Notes under the pieces: generated by a model
The model's input: only the letters and a program-made list of their open reading frames with translations
Told to the model about the DNA's origin: nothing
Database searches by the model: none
NCBI RefSeq assembly: GCF_900106745.1
Contig: NZ_FNNV01000005.1
Span: 1 to 64,000 of the forward strand
Direction of reading: 5' to 3'
Length of the DNA stretch: 64,000 bases
DNA from: Paenibacillus sp. CF384
GTDB lineage: Bacteria > Bacillota > Bacilli > Paenibacillales > Paenibacillaceae
Shown here: piece after piece, positions 8,175-16,626 of the stretch
Layout: each line of letters starts with the position of its first letter
How positions within the stretch are numbered: the first letter of the stretch is position 1
Position numbers and translations under genes: made by a program

Positions 8175-9518
8175 TTAGCCCTTCACCACGAGCGTAGTCA
8201 CGCTTTCAGCTTTAAACGTCCACACACGCGGAGTTGCACCTGTGAATACGCGCTCCAAATCAGAATCTGCAGATGTTTCGTAAATTTCTGTACTCGTTCC
8301 CTCTCCATCCGTACCGATATCAATGCCAGAGGTAACATTCTCTTTGCTGTTGTTAACGACCACAAGCGTTACGCGCTCTCCACCGTTGTCGGTAAACGCT
8401 GCAACCTTCAGCTCTGAATGATCGGAGTACGCCTCGTTTCTTACATCGCCGGGGCGAATGAATTTAGTATAATTTCCGAATGCCCATAGCCGTTTCGTTT
8501 CCTTGATCCGTCCCTCTGCCTCATCGACATAAACCAATCCGTCTCGGAAGTCGTATTTGGACACGGCGATCCAATACTGCCACGAAGTTACGCCGCCAAT
8601 GGTGATATCCTCATGGACAAGATTAGCTAGATTCAAAGCGGTTTCCATGCCATAGTCTGCTCCGCCCTCCATTTCGGTCCACTCCGACATCCAAATGCTG
8701 AGGTTCGGCTGCTCCCGGCGAATAAGCTCAGTGAACTCTTCTTTGTACACGGGATTGGAAACATGCGGAACATACGAATGCACGGCAATATTGCCGAGAC
8801 GGCTCATGAGCTCCTTATCCTCAGCCAACTTGTAATAGTACATCCTGGCGCTTGTCCATTCTCCCGCTTCGATCGCGGATATGCGGACAGGCAGCCCTTG
8901 CTCTTGCAGTTTACGGTCTAAAGCACGATAGACGAGCAAACATTCCTCAGGCGTGTAATGACAGCCTTCTTGTCCGTTCTCTGCATTCCATAACCACATC
9001 GGCTCATTGATCGGGGAAATCCATTCCACAGGCAAACCTTCGACTTCAATCAGATGCTTGACGACATCTATGAGGTACTGGGCGAACTGCTCTTCCATGC
9101 CTGCGCGGAAATTCGACTTCCCTTCTTGATGTCCGGAGGTCATCCCGCTAATCGTCATTCTAGGTGTTGGACTATTAGCAAACGCTACAATTTGCTTGGC
9201 ACCTTTCTCTACAGCCATCTTCATTACCGCCAGAGCTTGCGCGTCCCTGCTCCAGTCATATTGTCCTTCGGCCACTTCGACACTTTCCGCGCGCCGCCAC
9301 GCATCCTCAATTTCCTCGCCATCACCGGCTCCGATATTGTGACGATAGATCGTCATGCCGATTCCTTTGTGGGGATCATAAAACAATTCCAGTAATCGAG
9401 CCAATTCCGACTCCTGCCAGCTGCCCGTGTGCTGTGCCCACCATGCGCCTGAAGCACCGAAGCCCTCCATGCGTTGTTTCTTGTCTGCCTGTTTGATTTC
9501 AATCCGAAATGCTCCCAT
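8175..9518 (-). CDS. GH30-like glycoside hydrolase
   Basis: This 447-residue cytoplasmic (alpha/beta)8 glycosidase has a small C-terminal beta domain. The start MEGFGASGAWWAQ is typical of GH30. The likely acid/base is E172 in SPINEP and the likely nucleophile E279 in SIWMSEW, on strands 4 and 7 of the barrel as in clan GH-A. There is no signal peptide. Substrates in GH30 vary (beta-glucoside, xylan, beta-1,6-galactan), and the GH110 partner suggests a galactose-containing glycan, but that is inference. AAGGTGAG precedes the ATG. The gene sits 42 bases downstream of a TetR gene on the same strand. Confidence 0.82.
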   Translation of the reverse strand: MGAFRIEIKQADKKQRMEGFGASGAWWAQHTGSWQESELARLLELFYDPHKGIGMTIYRHNIGAGDGEEIEDAWRRAESVEVAEGQYDWSRDAQALAVMKMAVEKGAKQIVAFANSPTPRMTISGMTSGHQEGKSNFRAGMEEQFAQYLIDVVKHLIEVEGLPVEWISPINEPMWLWNAENGQEGCHYTPEECLLVYRALDRKLQEQGLPVRISAIEAGEWTSARMYYYKLAEDKELMSRLGNIAVHSYVPHVSNPVYKEEFTELIRREQPNLSIWMSEWTEMEGGADYGMETALNLANLVHEDITIGGVTSWQYWIAVSKYDFRDGLVYVDEAEGRIKETKRLWAFGNYTKFIRPGDVRNEAYSDHSELKVAAFTDNGGERVTLVVVNNSKENVTSGIDIGTDGEGTSTEIYETSADSDLERVFTGATPRVWTFKAESVTTLVVKG

Positions 9519-9560
9519 ACGCTCACCTTATCTCTCAATAGAATGTGCTTTGCGTTCTCA

Positions 9561-10127
9561 TCACGGTGCCTCAAGCAGAATACCGGTAAACAGAATCTCG
9601 ATCATTTCTTTCAACGCTGCGTCGTAGGTCAAATTCATATCCAGCAAGAACCGGTCCTTCAACATGCGATCCATTGTCCCCACGATCATTTCCTTCAGAA
9701 TCAAGGGATGAATCGGCTTAATTCGCTGCTGCTTTATCCCTTCCTCAATTAAAGCCAAGGTCTGATCCCAATCCGCCTGCAGATGGCCTTCGATCTCCGC
9801 GAACAGCTCCGGGTACGTCTTCTCGATTTCGTAAGCGCGCCTGTAATCGAGCACATCTGAGAATGCCGGCATGATCGGAATCACGCGCTTCAGCTTCTCA
9901 ATAACATCCAGGGAGGCATCCGACAATACCCGCTGCTCTTGTTCCTTTATACTTGCAAAAGCTTCTTGAATAAACAGGCGAATAACATCTTCCTTATTGC
10001 CTATTTGCTCATATAATGTTCGTTTGGAGATGCCTAGCTTGGCAGATAGGTCATCCATGGTAAACCGAATCCCTTTCTCGTCGAATGCCTCTATAGCCGC
10101 TTTCATGACCCGAGCTTTTAATTCCAT
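9561..10127 (-). CDS. TetR/AcrR family transcriptional regulator
   Basis: This 188-residue regulator has an N-terminal TetR helix-turn-helix (about residues 8-50: FTMDDLSAKLGISKRTLYEQIGNKEDVI, seen as KLGISKRTLYEQ) and an all-helical ligand domain. It is the first gene of a minus-strand run that continues into the GH30 and GH110 genes with gaps of 42 and 27 bases, so it may be autoregulated together with them. A perfect 8-bp inverted repeat at 10171-10194, 44 bases upstream of its start, is a plausible operator. The ligand is unknown. Confidence 0.88.
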   Translation of the reverse strand: MELKARVMKAAIEAFDEKGIRFTMDDLSAKLGISKRTLYEQIGNKEDVIRLFIQEAFASIKEQEQRVLSDASLDVIEKLKRVIPIMPAFSDVLDYRRAYEIEKTYPELFAEIEGHLQADWDQTLALIEEGIKQQRIKPIHPLILKEMIVGTMDRMLKDRFLLDMNLTYDAALKEMIEILFTGILLEAP

Positions 10128-10170
10128 CCTGCTACACTTCCTTTACCACTTCACTTGTAAAAGCGTTTGT

Positions 10171-10194
10171 AAACCAATAAAACTACATTGGTTT
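10171..10194. promoter_or_regulatory. Inverted-repeat operator candidate upstream of TetR gene
   Basis: AAACCAAT and ATTGGTTT form perfect 8-bp arms around an 8-base spacer. The element sits between the TetR gene and the divergent small membrane protein gene at 10348, a typical position for a TetR operator. Confidence 0.5.
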
Positions 10195-10347
10195 TCTCAG
10201 TTTTATATCCAAAATAGCATACCTTTTAAGACTATACAAGACATCTTTCACCGAAGCTTGATTCATGTATGGAACTAAAAACCGAATAGGTGTCCATACT
10301 ATAGAGGAACCGTATATCTAGATCTTTGCTGAGGACGTGAACGTACA

Positions 10348-10596
10348 TTGACGACGAAATCTGTACCGAAAGAACAAACGGAACGCGAAGGAAATGCTCT
10401 GTTTCTAACCATGAAAATTACCGCATGGGTAGCGTTTATTATTGGCGTGGTGTTGTGTCTCAGCAACTATGAGAATTTCAGCGACAGCAACAGCTCACTA
10501 ATGACCGGGATCGGCTGTTTGGTCGGCAGCGTGTTCATCTATACGATTGGCACGGCAATTAGCCTTGTGCAGAAACGCAAGGCGGAATCCGAGTAA
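10348..10596 (+). CDS. Small two-helix membrane protein, unknown function
   Basis: This 82-residue protein has two hydrophobic segments (about 24-40, ITAWVAFIIGVVLCL, and 52-74, LMTGIGCLVGSVFIYTIG) and a positively charged tail. I do not recognise a family. The start is a TTG at 10348; GAGGA at 10331 is a weak ribosome site, and an in-frame ATG at 10411 is an alternative that would remove the N-terminal 21 residues. It stands alone, followed by a GC-rich hairpin near 10620-10650 and then the quinol oxidase operon. Confidence 0.6.
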   Translation: MTTKSVPKEQTEREGNALFLTMKITAWVAFIIGVVLCLSNYENFSDSNSSLMTGIGCLVGSVFIYTIGTAISLVQKRKAESE

Positions 10597-10619
10597 GTAG
10601 CTTCATGTTAGTTAGCTTC

Positions 10620-10650
10620 GGGGCTGTTTCCTTCTATGGAGGAGCGGCCC
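10620..10650 (+). terminator. Weak terminator hairpin
   Basis: GGGCTG near 10621 can pair with CGGCCC at 10645-10650 (one G-U), and the stem is followed by TTTCTT. It probably ends the small membrane protein transcript. The interval 10651-10754 shows nothing else beyond the ribosome site of the next gene. Confidence 0.45.
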
Positions 10651-10754
10651 TTTCTTGCGTAGATTAGCCTTGCAGCAATGGCGGCTGTAATATTGATCCG
10701 CATTCCGGGGAAAATTAAGTTAATCCAAGGTGATGGTTAGGAGATGAGAAACTG

Positions 10755-11798
10755 TTGAATATGTCCAAGTTCATTCGGCTGTTGACCACAAGCGGCGTCT
10801 TGGCAAGCACCGCCTTGTTTGCATCGGGCTGCAAGTCCATGATCGTCTTCGATCCGAAAGGGCCAATCGGCATGCATCAGCGTGATCTAATCTATTTTAC
10901 GATGCTGCTTTGCCTTATCCTATTGGTTCCGGTGTTGATCATTACAGCCTGGATCGTTTGGCGCTTCCGCGACAAGAAGGGGAACAACGCGCCTTATCAG
11001 CCTATATGGTCTCACAGCACCAAGCTCGAGATTACCTGGTGGAGCATTCCCATCCTTGTCATTCTGATCTTAGCCATTGTCACTGTACGGTACACCTACA
11101 TGCTGGATCCGGCTAAACCGATTACGTCGGACAAGAAGGCGATTACGATCCAGGCAACGTCACTGGACTGGAAATGGCTGTTTCAGTATCCGGATCAAGG
11201 TATCGCCACCGTCAACCATCTGGTCATTCCCGAAGAGACGCCGATTAAGTTCGAGCTTACCTCAGACGGTCCCATGAACGGTTTCTGGGTGCCCCAGCTC
11301 GGAGGGATGATCTATACGATGTCCGGCATGGCGACGACGATGTATCTTCAAGCGGACGAGCCCGGTAATTATATGGGGACCGGATCGAATTTTACAGGCC
11401 GCGAATTCGCGAAGATGGGCTTTACGACCAAAGCCGTTCCACAGGCGGAATTCGATCAATGGGTGGCGGACGCGAAAGCCGGTGGGAATGCCCTGTCCGA
11501 AGAGGGCTATCAAGCGCTTGCCAAACCGGGGACTTCAGACAAAATGACGTTCGCTTCCATCCCGTCCGGCTTATTCGAGCGTATCGTCCACGTCTACTCC
11601 ATGAGCCGCGGCGCACCTCCGGGTTATACGCAGAAGGCGCAAACACTCAGCGGCGAGAAGGCCATAGAGAAATCGGAAGGCGGACAGCTGCCGCCCGGAA
11701 ACAATGCGCAAAAGGATACACCGGACGACTTTGAAAGCTTCGGCTCCGGGCACTCCCATCATAAATTAGACAACAAACACATGTATCATGGCAAATGA
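10755..11798 (+). CDS. qoxA: Heme-copper quinol oxidase subunit II
   Basis: Subunit II of a proton-pumping menaquinol oxidase, about 347 residues. It has a lipoprotein-like N-terminus with Cys in FASGCKSM, two membrane helices (about 45-65 and 95-115), and an external cupredoxin domain with DWKWLFQYP and NGFWVPQLGGMIYTMSGM. The Cys and His ligands of a CuA site are absent, which marks a quinol oxidase rather than a cytochrome c oxidase. TTG at 10755 is well spaced from AGGAGA; the ATG two codons later is also possible. It leads the four-gene operon II-I-III-IV. The C-terminal tail is rich in Gly, His and charged residues. Confidence 0.9.
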   Translation: MNMSKFIRLLTTSGVLASTALFASGCKSMIVFDPKGPIGMHQRDLIYFTMLLCLILLVPVLIITAWIVWRFRDKKGNNAPYQPIWSHSTKLEITWWSIPILVILILAIVTVRYTYMLDPAKPITSDKKAITIQATSLDWKWLFQYPDQGIATVNHLVIPEETPIKFELTSDGPMNGFWVPQLGGMIYTMSGMATTMYLQADEPGNYMGTGSNFTGREFAKMGFTTKAVPQAEFDQWVADAKAGGNALSEEGYQALAKPGTSDKMTFASIPSGLFERIVHVYSMSRGAPPGYTQKAQTLSGEKAIEKSEGGQLPPGNNAQKDTPDDFESFGSGHSHHKLDNKHMYHGK

Positions 11799-11815
11799 GA
11801 GGAGAGGCTTCCGTG

Positions 11816-13783
11816 ATGGACCAAATTAAAGATTTCGTCTCGTGGTTCTTTGTCACAGGCGACCCGTTAATTTATGGCGCGGATGTGGCGATATCGCTGA
11901 CGACGGTGGCTATTATCTTCGTGCTTAGCTATTTTGGCAAATGGGGCTGGCTATGGCGGGAATGGCTGACGACTGTCGATCATAAGCGCGTCGGGATTAT
12001 GTACATCATCGCTGCGCTGCTGATGCTGTTCCGCGGCGGCGTCGATGCGCTGATGATGCGGACGCAGCTCGCTTTTCCCGAGATGAAGTTCTTATCGCCG
12101 GAGCACTATAACGAGGTGTTCACCACGCATGGCGTCATTATGATTCTGTTCATGGCGATGCCGCTCATGTTCGGCTTATTCAACATCGCCGTGCCGCTGC
12201 AGCTTGGCGCGCGCGACGTCGCATTCCCGTTCCTGAACTCGCTTAGCTTCTGGTTATTCTTCTTCGGCGCCATGCTGTTCAATATGTCGTTCGTAATCGG
12301 CGGTTCCCCGAATGCCGGCTGGCTGTCGTATCCGCCGCTGTCGGAGATGACGGGCAGTCCCGGCGTAGGCGAAGACTTCTATATTTGGGGGATTCAAATA
12401 TCCGGGATCGGATCTCTGATGACAGGCATTAATTTCATTGTCACCATCGTTAAGATGCGTGCACCGGGGATGACATGGTCGCGGGTGCCGATCTTTACTT
12501 GGTCGGTACTTTCCAGCTGCATCGCGATTATTGTTGCCTTCCCTGTGCTGACGGTAACGCTTGCGCTGCTGTTCCTGGATCGTTTCTTAGGTGCGCATTT
12601 CTTCACGATGGACGGCGGCGGGAACGCCATGATGTACGTCAACCTGATCTGGATGTGGGGCCATCCGGAGGTCTATATTGTCGTTCTGCCTGCCTTCGGC
12701 ATTTTCTCAGAAGTGGTGGCAGCCTTCTCGAAGAAGCGCTTGTTCGGCTATGGGTCCATGGTGTTTGCGATGATGAGCATTAGTCTGATGGCTTATTTCA
12801 CGTGGCTCCATCACTTCTTCACGATGGGCTCGGGCGCTAACGTCAACATTTTCTTCGCCATATCCACGATGATTATTGCGATTCCTACAGGCGTGAAAAT
12901 TTTCAATTGGCTGTTCACCATGTTCCGCGGAAGGATCTCGTTCGCAACGCCAATGCTGTGGACGATCGGGTTCATTCCCTGTTTCGTCGTGGGCGGCATG
13001 ACCGGCGTGATGCTCTCGGTAGCGCCTGCGGATTTCCAGTTTCACAACAGCTATTTCCTCATCGCTCACTTCCATCAAGTCCTCATCGGCGGGGTAGCTT
13101 TCGGATACTTCGCGGGTTTGTATTACTGGTGGCCGAAGATGTTCGGCTTCAAACTCAATGAACCTATCGGCAAGTGGGCGTTCTGGATATGGAACATCGG
13201 TTTCTATGTCTGTTTTATGCCTCAGTATATCGTCGGACTAGACGGCATGACGCGCCGGATCAATTCGTACGACTGGGATACGGGCTGGTGGGCCATGAAT
13301 TTCACATCGACCATAGGCGGGTTCTTGATGGGGCTCGGCTTCCTATTCCAGGTATGGCAGATCGCGCACAGCATCAAGTTTATGGAGAAGGATACGACCG
13401 GCGATCCGTGGGGAGCCCGTACGCTGGAATGGTCCATTCCCTCGCCCGCGCCGCTCTATAACTTTGCGACGACGCCTCTCGTAACGGACCGGGATGATTG
13501 GTGGGAAGAGAAAGAGCGCATCGCCGCAGGCAAAATGCCTAAAGACAAACCGGCGCTCGAGCCTATTCATATGCCGAAGAATTCACCGATTCCTTTTATC
13601 CAATCCATCTGCTGGTTTACGGTCGGCTTTGGGCTTGTGTTTCACTGGCTCTGGATCGCGATTCCCGGTTTCATCGGCATTGCGCTGACGATGCTCGCTC
13701 ATTCGTTCAACTACGATACCGATTACTATATCCCTGTGGATGAAATCAAACGCACGGAAGCCAATGCAAGGGGGAGTATCTGA
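11816..13783 (+). CDS. qoxB: Heme-copper quinol oxidase subunit I
   Basis: The catalytic subunit, about 655 residues with roughly 14-15 membrane helices. Ligand motifs are visible: FTTHGVIM for the low-spin heme, WGHPEVYIVVLPAFG with the His-Tyr pair of the CuB centre, LHHFFTMG for the other CuB histidines, and IAHFHQVLIGG for the high-spin heme. I place the start at ATG 11816, nine bases after GAGAGGAGAGG. The reading frame is open back to an ATG at 11795 that overlaps the previous stop, but that codon has no ribosome site. The protein reduces O2 to water with quinol electrons and pumps protons. Confidence 0.95.
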   Translation: MDQIKDFVSWFFVTGDPLIYGADVAISLTTVAIIFVLSYFGKWGWLWREWLTTVDHKRVGIMYIIAALLMLFRGGVDALMMRTQLAFPEMKFLSPEHYNEVFTTHGVIMILFMAMPLMFGLFNIAVPLQLGARDVAFPFLNSLSFWLFFFGAMLFNMSFVIGGSPNAGWLSYPPLSEMTGSPGVGEDFYIWGIQISGIGSLMTGINFIVTIVKMRAPGMTWSRVPIFTWSVLSSCIAIIVAFPVLTVTLALLFLDRFLGAHFFTMDGGGNAMMYVNLIWMWGHPEVYIVVLPAFGIFSEVVAAFSKKRLFGYGSMVFAMMSISLMAYFTWLHHFFTMGSGANVNIFFAISTMIIAIPTGVKIFNWLFTMFRGRISFATPMLWTIGFIPCFVVGGMTGVMLSVAPADFQFHNSYFLIAHFHQVLIGGVAFGYFAGLYYWWPKMFGFKLNEPIGKWAFWIWNIGFYVCFMPQYIVGLDGMTRRINSYDWDTGWWAMNFTSTIGGFLMGLGFLFQVWQIAHSIKFMEKDTTGDPWGARTLEWSIPSPAPLYNFATTPLVTDRDDWWEEKERIAAGKMPKDKPALEPIHMPKNSPIPFIQSICWFTVGFGLVFHWLWIAIPGFIGIALTMLAHSFNYDTDYYIPVDEIKRTEANARGSI

Positions 13784-14385
13784 TGGCGCACGCTCATGCG
13801 CACGAGGGCGGCCATGATGGCCATCACGATCTGGAGGAGCTCCGCAAATTCGGCTTCTGGATCTTCTTGATTACCGACTGTATCTTGTTCGCGACTCTGT
13901 TTGCCACTTATCTCGTGCTTCATGAAAGTACTGCAGGCGGACCGGATGCCAAAGAAATTTTCGAGATGCCCGGCGTCATCGTCGAAACGTTCATCCTTCT
14001 AACCAGCAGCTTCACTAGCGGTTTGGCTGTTCTTGCACTGAATGCGGGAAGCCGGAAAGGACTGATAGGCTGGCTCGTTGTGACGATTCTGCTCGGTGCC
14101 TGCTTTATCGGCATGGAAGTGACTGAGTTTCTGAAGCTCATCCACGAGGGCCATACGATTCATTCCAGCGCGTTTCTGTCGGGCTTCTTCACGCTTGTCG
14201 GTACGCACGGGCTGCACGTCTCGCTCGGTATCTGCTGGATCACCGCGTTGATCATCCAGCTAACCCGGCATGGCATTACGCCGGTAACGCAGCGAAAAGT
14301 ACATATCACCAGCTTGTATTGGCACTTTCTGGATGCCGTATGGATCTTCGTATTCACATTCGTTTATTTGATGGGAGTGATGTGA
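13783..14385 (+). CDS. qoxC: Heme-copper quinol oxidase subunit III
   Basis: A 200-residue membrane subunit with five helices after a His-rich N-terminal tail (HAHAHEGGHDGHH). EELRKFGFWIFLITDCILFATLFATY, seen as FWIFLITDC, is typical of the short CyoC/QoxC form, which lacks the first two helices of mitochondrial subunit III. Its ATG overlaps the TGA of subunit I, and its own stop is 1 base before subunit IV, so all are translationally coupled. Confidence 0.93.
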   Translation: MAHAHAHEGGHDGHHDLEELRKFGFWIFLITDCILFATLFATYLVLHESTAGGPDAKEIFEMPGVIVETFILLTSSFTSGLAVLALNAGSRKGLIGWLVVTILLGACFIGMEVTEFLKLIHEGHTIHSSAFLSGFFTLVGTHGLHVSLGICWITALIIQLTRHGITPVTQRKVHITSLYWHFLDAVWIFVFTFVYLMGVM

Positions 14386-14386
14386 G

Positions 14387-14725
14387 ATGGCGCATAACCA
14401 TGCTGCCGGGCACGGCGATCACGGGCACCAAGCCGCACACCACGGCTCGCTCAAGGAGTACGTTATCGGCTTCGGGCTCTCCATCATCCTGACCATTATC
14501 CCGATCCTCGCTGTCATGGACGGCTGGTTCGGGAAAACGGCAACGATCGTAGTTTTGCTGACCACTGCAGTTCTGCAATTTGCGGTGCAGCTTCTATTCT
14601 TCATGCACTTGCGAGAGGAAGAAGGCCCGCGTTATAACCTCATTACGCTCATCCTCGGCTTGATCATCGTCGTGGTCGTCGTCTACGGTTCCATTTGGAT
14701 TATGGACCATAACAAAATGTATTAG
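14387..14725 (+). CDS. qoxD: Heme-copper quinol oxidase subunit IV
   Basis: A 112-residue small subunit with three helices after a His-rich start (HNHAAGHGDHGH). LKEYVIGFGLSIILTIIP and QLLFFMHLREEEGPRYN match CyoD/QoxD proteins, which help assemble the CuB centre. It is the last gene of the operon and is followed by a strong hairpin at 14740-14785. No heme O/A synthase gene is in the neighbourhood, so the heme type cannot be told here. Confidence 0.92.
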   Translation: MAHNHAAGHGDHGHQAAHHGSLKEYVIGFGLSIILTIIPILAVMDGWFGKTATIVVLLTTAVLQFAVQLLFFMHLREEEGPRYNLITLILGLIIVVVVVYGSIWIMDHNKMY

Positions 14726-14739
14726 ACGCAGAAGACGCC

Positions 14740-14785
14740 GAAGAGCCGATGCCTTCCCCATTGTTGGGGTCGGCATCGGCTCTTC
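14740..14785. terminator. Hairpin between converging qoxD and TetR genes
   Basis: GAAGAGCCGATGCC at 14740-14753 pairs exactly with 14772-14785, and CCCCA/TGGGG extends the stem inside. It lies between convergent stops and can serve both directions, although a U-tract is lacking. Confidence 0.75.
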
Positions 14786-14809
14786 TGGCTTCCATCTAGG
14801 TTAGCGCAA

Positions 14810-15418
14810 TTATTGGAGACCTATGATTAGCGAGTCGACGAATTTCTCGCTCGCTGTTCCAAGGTCATATGAGGAATCCGAAAGGCACCATGTGATAAGA
14901 GCTCCCGTCAAGAAAGAGAACAAATAATGCACGATCTCTTCTACGGATAACTCTTGTCGGAATATGGACTGTGATATTCCCTCTTCAATCGCATTATATA
15001 ATAGTTCCTGCTTAATGCAGTCTGAGAAGAACGAAGGTTCTGTTGATTTCTGCGATAGGAGGACTACGAACGTCAGTTTAGTAAGTTCTTCCCCGACGAT
15101 TAACGGAAAGCCCAGCGCAACCATCATAAACGTTCTAAGTTTATCGACCGGAGAAGCATGTTCATTATCCTCGATATACTTCCCGAATTTCTCGTCCATG
15201 TACTCGGACATATCATCTCGGAATAACTGTCTGACGATGTCCTCTTTGGACTTGTAGTGAATATAGAATGCCCCTTTAGAAAGGCTGCATGTCTCGCAAA
15301 TTTCATCAACCGTAACGTTGTTGTATCCTTTGCTCAGAATGAGTTCCTTCGCTACGGTAAAAATCTTTTTCTTCGTGGCTTTCCCCTTCAGGTAGCGACT
15401 CGTTTCTTTTTCCTTCAT
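14810..15418 (-). CDS. TetR/AcrR family transcriptional regulator
   Basis: A regulator of about 202 residues, with helix-turn-helix around residues 15-55 (VTVDEICETCSLSKGAFYIHYKSKEDIV, seen as CSLSKGAFYIHY) and a helical ligand domain. I choose ATG at 15418 because GGAGGGG lies just upstream; the frame is open to a TTG at 15436 with no ribosome site of its own. It is transcribed away from the oxidoreductase gene at 15591, and repeated near-palindromes at 15504-15544 in the shared region look like its operators. The likely role is repression of that neighbour. Confidence 0.88.
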   Translation of the reverse strand: MKEKETSRYLKGKATKKKIFTVAKELILSKGYNNVTVDEICETCSLSKGAFYIHYKSKEDIVRQLFRDDMSEYMDEKFGKYIEDNEHASPVDKLRTFMMVALGFPLIVGEELTKLTFVVLLSQKSTEPSFFSDCIKQELLYNAIEEGISQSIFRQELSVEEIVHYLFSFLTGALITWCLSDSSYDLGTASEKFVDSLIIGLQ

Positions 15419-15488
15419 CCCGTAACCCCTCCACAATGATAACTATAACGTATAGGTTTTTGGTTAGTCAAAGCTTGCTCGGGGGGAA

Positions 15489-15518
15489 TTGACAAAACAA
15501 ATATGACTGAAGTATACT
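15489..15518 (+). promoter_or_regulatory. Sigma-A-type promoter of the oxidoreductase gene
   Basis: TTGACA at 15489-15494 and TATACT at 15513-15518 are separated by 18 bases, close to the vegetative consensus. Putative TetR operator half-sites overlap the -10 and the region just downstream. Confidence 0.7.
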
Positions 15519-15544
15519 GACTACAGTCACATTGACTGCGGTCA
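15504..15544. promoter_or_regulatory. Three phased TGACTnnrGTCA-like operator elements
   Basis: TGACTGAAGTAT (15504-15515), TGACTACAGTCA (15518-15529) and TGACTGCGGTCA (15533-15544) repeat every 14-15 bases. The last two are near-perfect palindromes. They overlap the -10 of the adjacent promoter, as expected for repression by the divergent TetR protein. Confidence 0.65.
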
Positions 15545-15590
15545 CTTTTATAAGGACCGAAACAAATCATAAGAAAGAAGGTCGTTCATC

Positions 15591-16451
15591 ATGAAAATTT
15601 CTATCCTAGGTACAGGTCATATCGGAGGTAGTCTTGCCCGGACCTTCAGTCGTAAAGGTCATACGGTTACGATCGCCAATTCGAGTAACTCCAAAGCTTT
15701 GCACGAATTAGCTACCGAGACGGGAGCTACTCCGGCAACGGTTCAGAACATCGCACAAGGTGCCGACGTTATTATTCTCTCCATTCCTACAAAGGGAATT
15801 CTCGATTTGCCTTCGGAATTCATCAATAGTATCGCACCCGAGACGATTGTCATTGATACCACCAATTATTATCCTTTACACCGCGACGGAGCCATTGATG
15901 GCATTGAGAACGGTTTGCTCGAAAGTCGTTGGGTGGAGCAACAAATCAAGCACCCGGTGATCAAAACGTTCAGTGCCACGAATTGGTATAACTTCACGGC
16001 AGAAATTCAGTCGGAACTACCTAGCCGTCTGGCTTTGCCCGTCTCCGGCGACGACCCTGCAGCTAAGGCACTCGTATCCCAATTGGTGACCGAGGCTGGA
16101 TTCGATCCGGTCGATGCTGGCGGACTGGATGAATCCTGGCGTCAACAGCCCGGATCGCCGGCCTATTGCACCGATCTCGGCGTAGAAGACTTGCGTAAAG
16201 CCTTGTCTCAAGCGACTAACGTGCGGAAACCGGAATCGTCGGGTGTCCGCTCGAGCCAAGAAGAACTGGCTACGGCGCGGGAGATGCAAACCACGTTCTT
16301 TCAAACCTTCACCAAAGCCATTGAGGTTCTGATGGAATCAAACCAGTGGTCGGAAGCAGCGGCAACGAAGCGTCTGGTCGCACAATTTATGACGGGTCAA
16401 TCACCAGAGGCTGTCTTTGGATTCATATTCGAGCACAAACGGCTATCCTAA
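15591..16451 (+). CDS. NADPH-dependent oxidoreductase of the F420-reductase-like (NAD-binding 2) family
   Basis: A 286-residue protein with an N-terminal Rossmann fold (ISILGTGHIGGSLARTFSRKGH, the GxGxxG motif at residues 7-12, GTGHIG). ADVIILSIPTKGI and VIDTTNYYP continue the pattern of Npdg/YrpG-type coenzyme F420-dependent NADP reductase-like proteins. The C-terminal third (SGVRSSQEELATAREMQ onward) is helical and longer than usual for the family. The substrate is unknown, and F420 itself is not implied. It is controlled by a good promoter overlapped by TetR-type operators, so it is probably induced by a small toxic compound. Confidence 0.75.
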   Translation: MKISILGTGHIGGSLARTFSRKGHTVTIANSSNSKALHELATETGATPATVQNIAQGADVIILSIPTKGILDLPSEFINSIAPETIVIDTTNYYPLHRDGAIDGIENGLLESRWVEQQIKHPVIKTFSATNWYNFTAEIQSELPSRLALPVSGDDPAAKALVSQLVTEAGFDPVDAGGLDESWRQQPGSPAYCTDLGVEDLRKALSQATNVRKPESSGVRSSQEELATAREMQTTFFQTFTKAIEVLMESNQWSEAAATKRLVAQFMTGQSPEAVFGFIFEHKRLS

Positions 16452-16496
16452 ACTAACGGCATAGGGGTTACGACTTCGGTCGTCGCAACCTGACAG

Positions 16497-16547
16497 GTAC
16501 CCATGCACTGGCACTTTAACAAAGTGTCACGTGCATGGGTACTTTTA
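16497..16547 (+). terminator. Rho-independent terminator of the oxidoreductase gene
   Basis: GTACCCATGCAC at 16497-16508 pairs with GTGCATGGGTAC at 16531-16542, with an inner GGCACTTT/AAAGTGTC pairing, followed by TTTTAT. Confidence 0.85.
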
Positions 16548-16554
16548 TGTGGAA

Positions 16555-16600
16555 TAAAAAAAGCTGGCTTCGGTATCATACATCAAACCGAGACCAGCTA
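16555..16600 (-). terminator. Rho-independent terminator of the azoreductase genes
   Basis: On the minus strand a stem formed by 16562-16573 and 16587-16599 (AGCTGG and CGGT arms) is followed by a run of seven or eight T. Confidence 0.8.
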
Positions 16601-16626
16601 TTGAAGCTTCATCTATACAATTCCAG

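Noticed and set aside
10755..11798. Cytochrome c oxidase subunit II
   Set aside because: The CuA cysteines and the fused cytochrome c domain of Bacillus CtaC are absent; the pattern is that of quinol oxidases.
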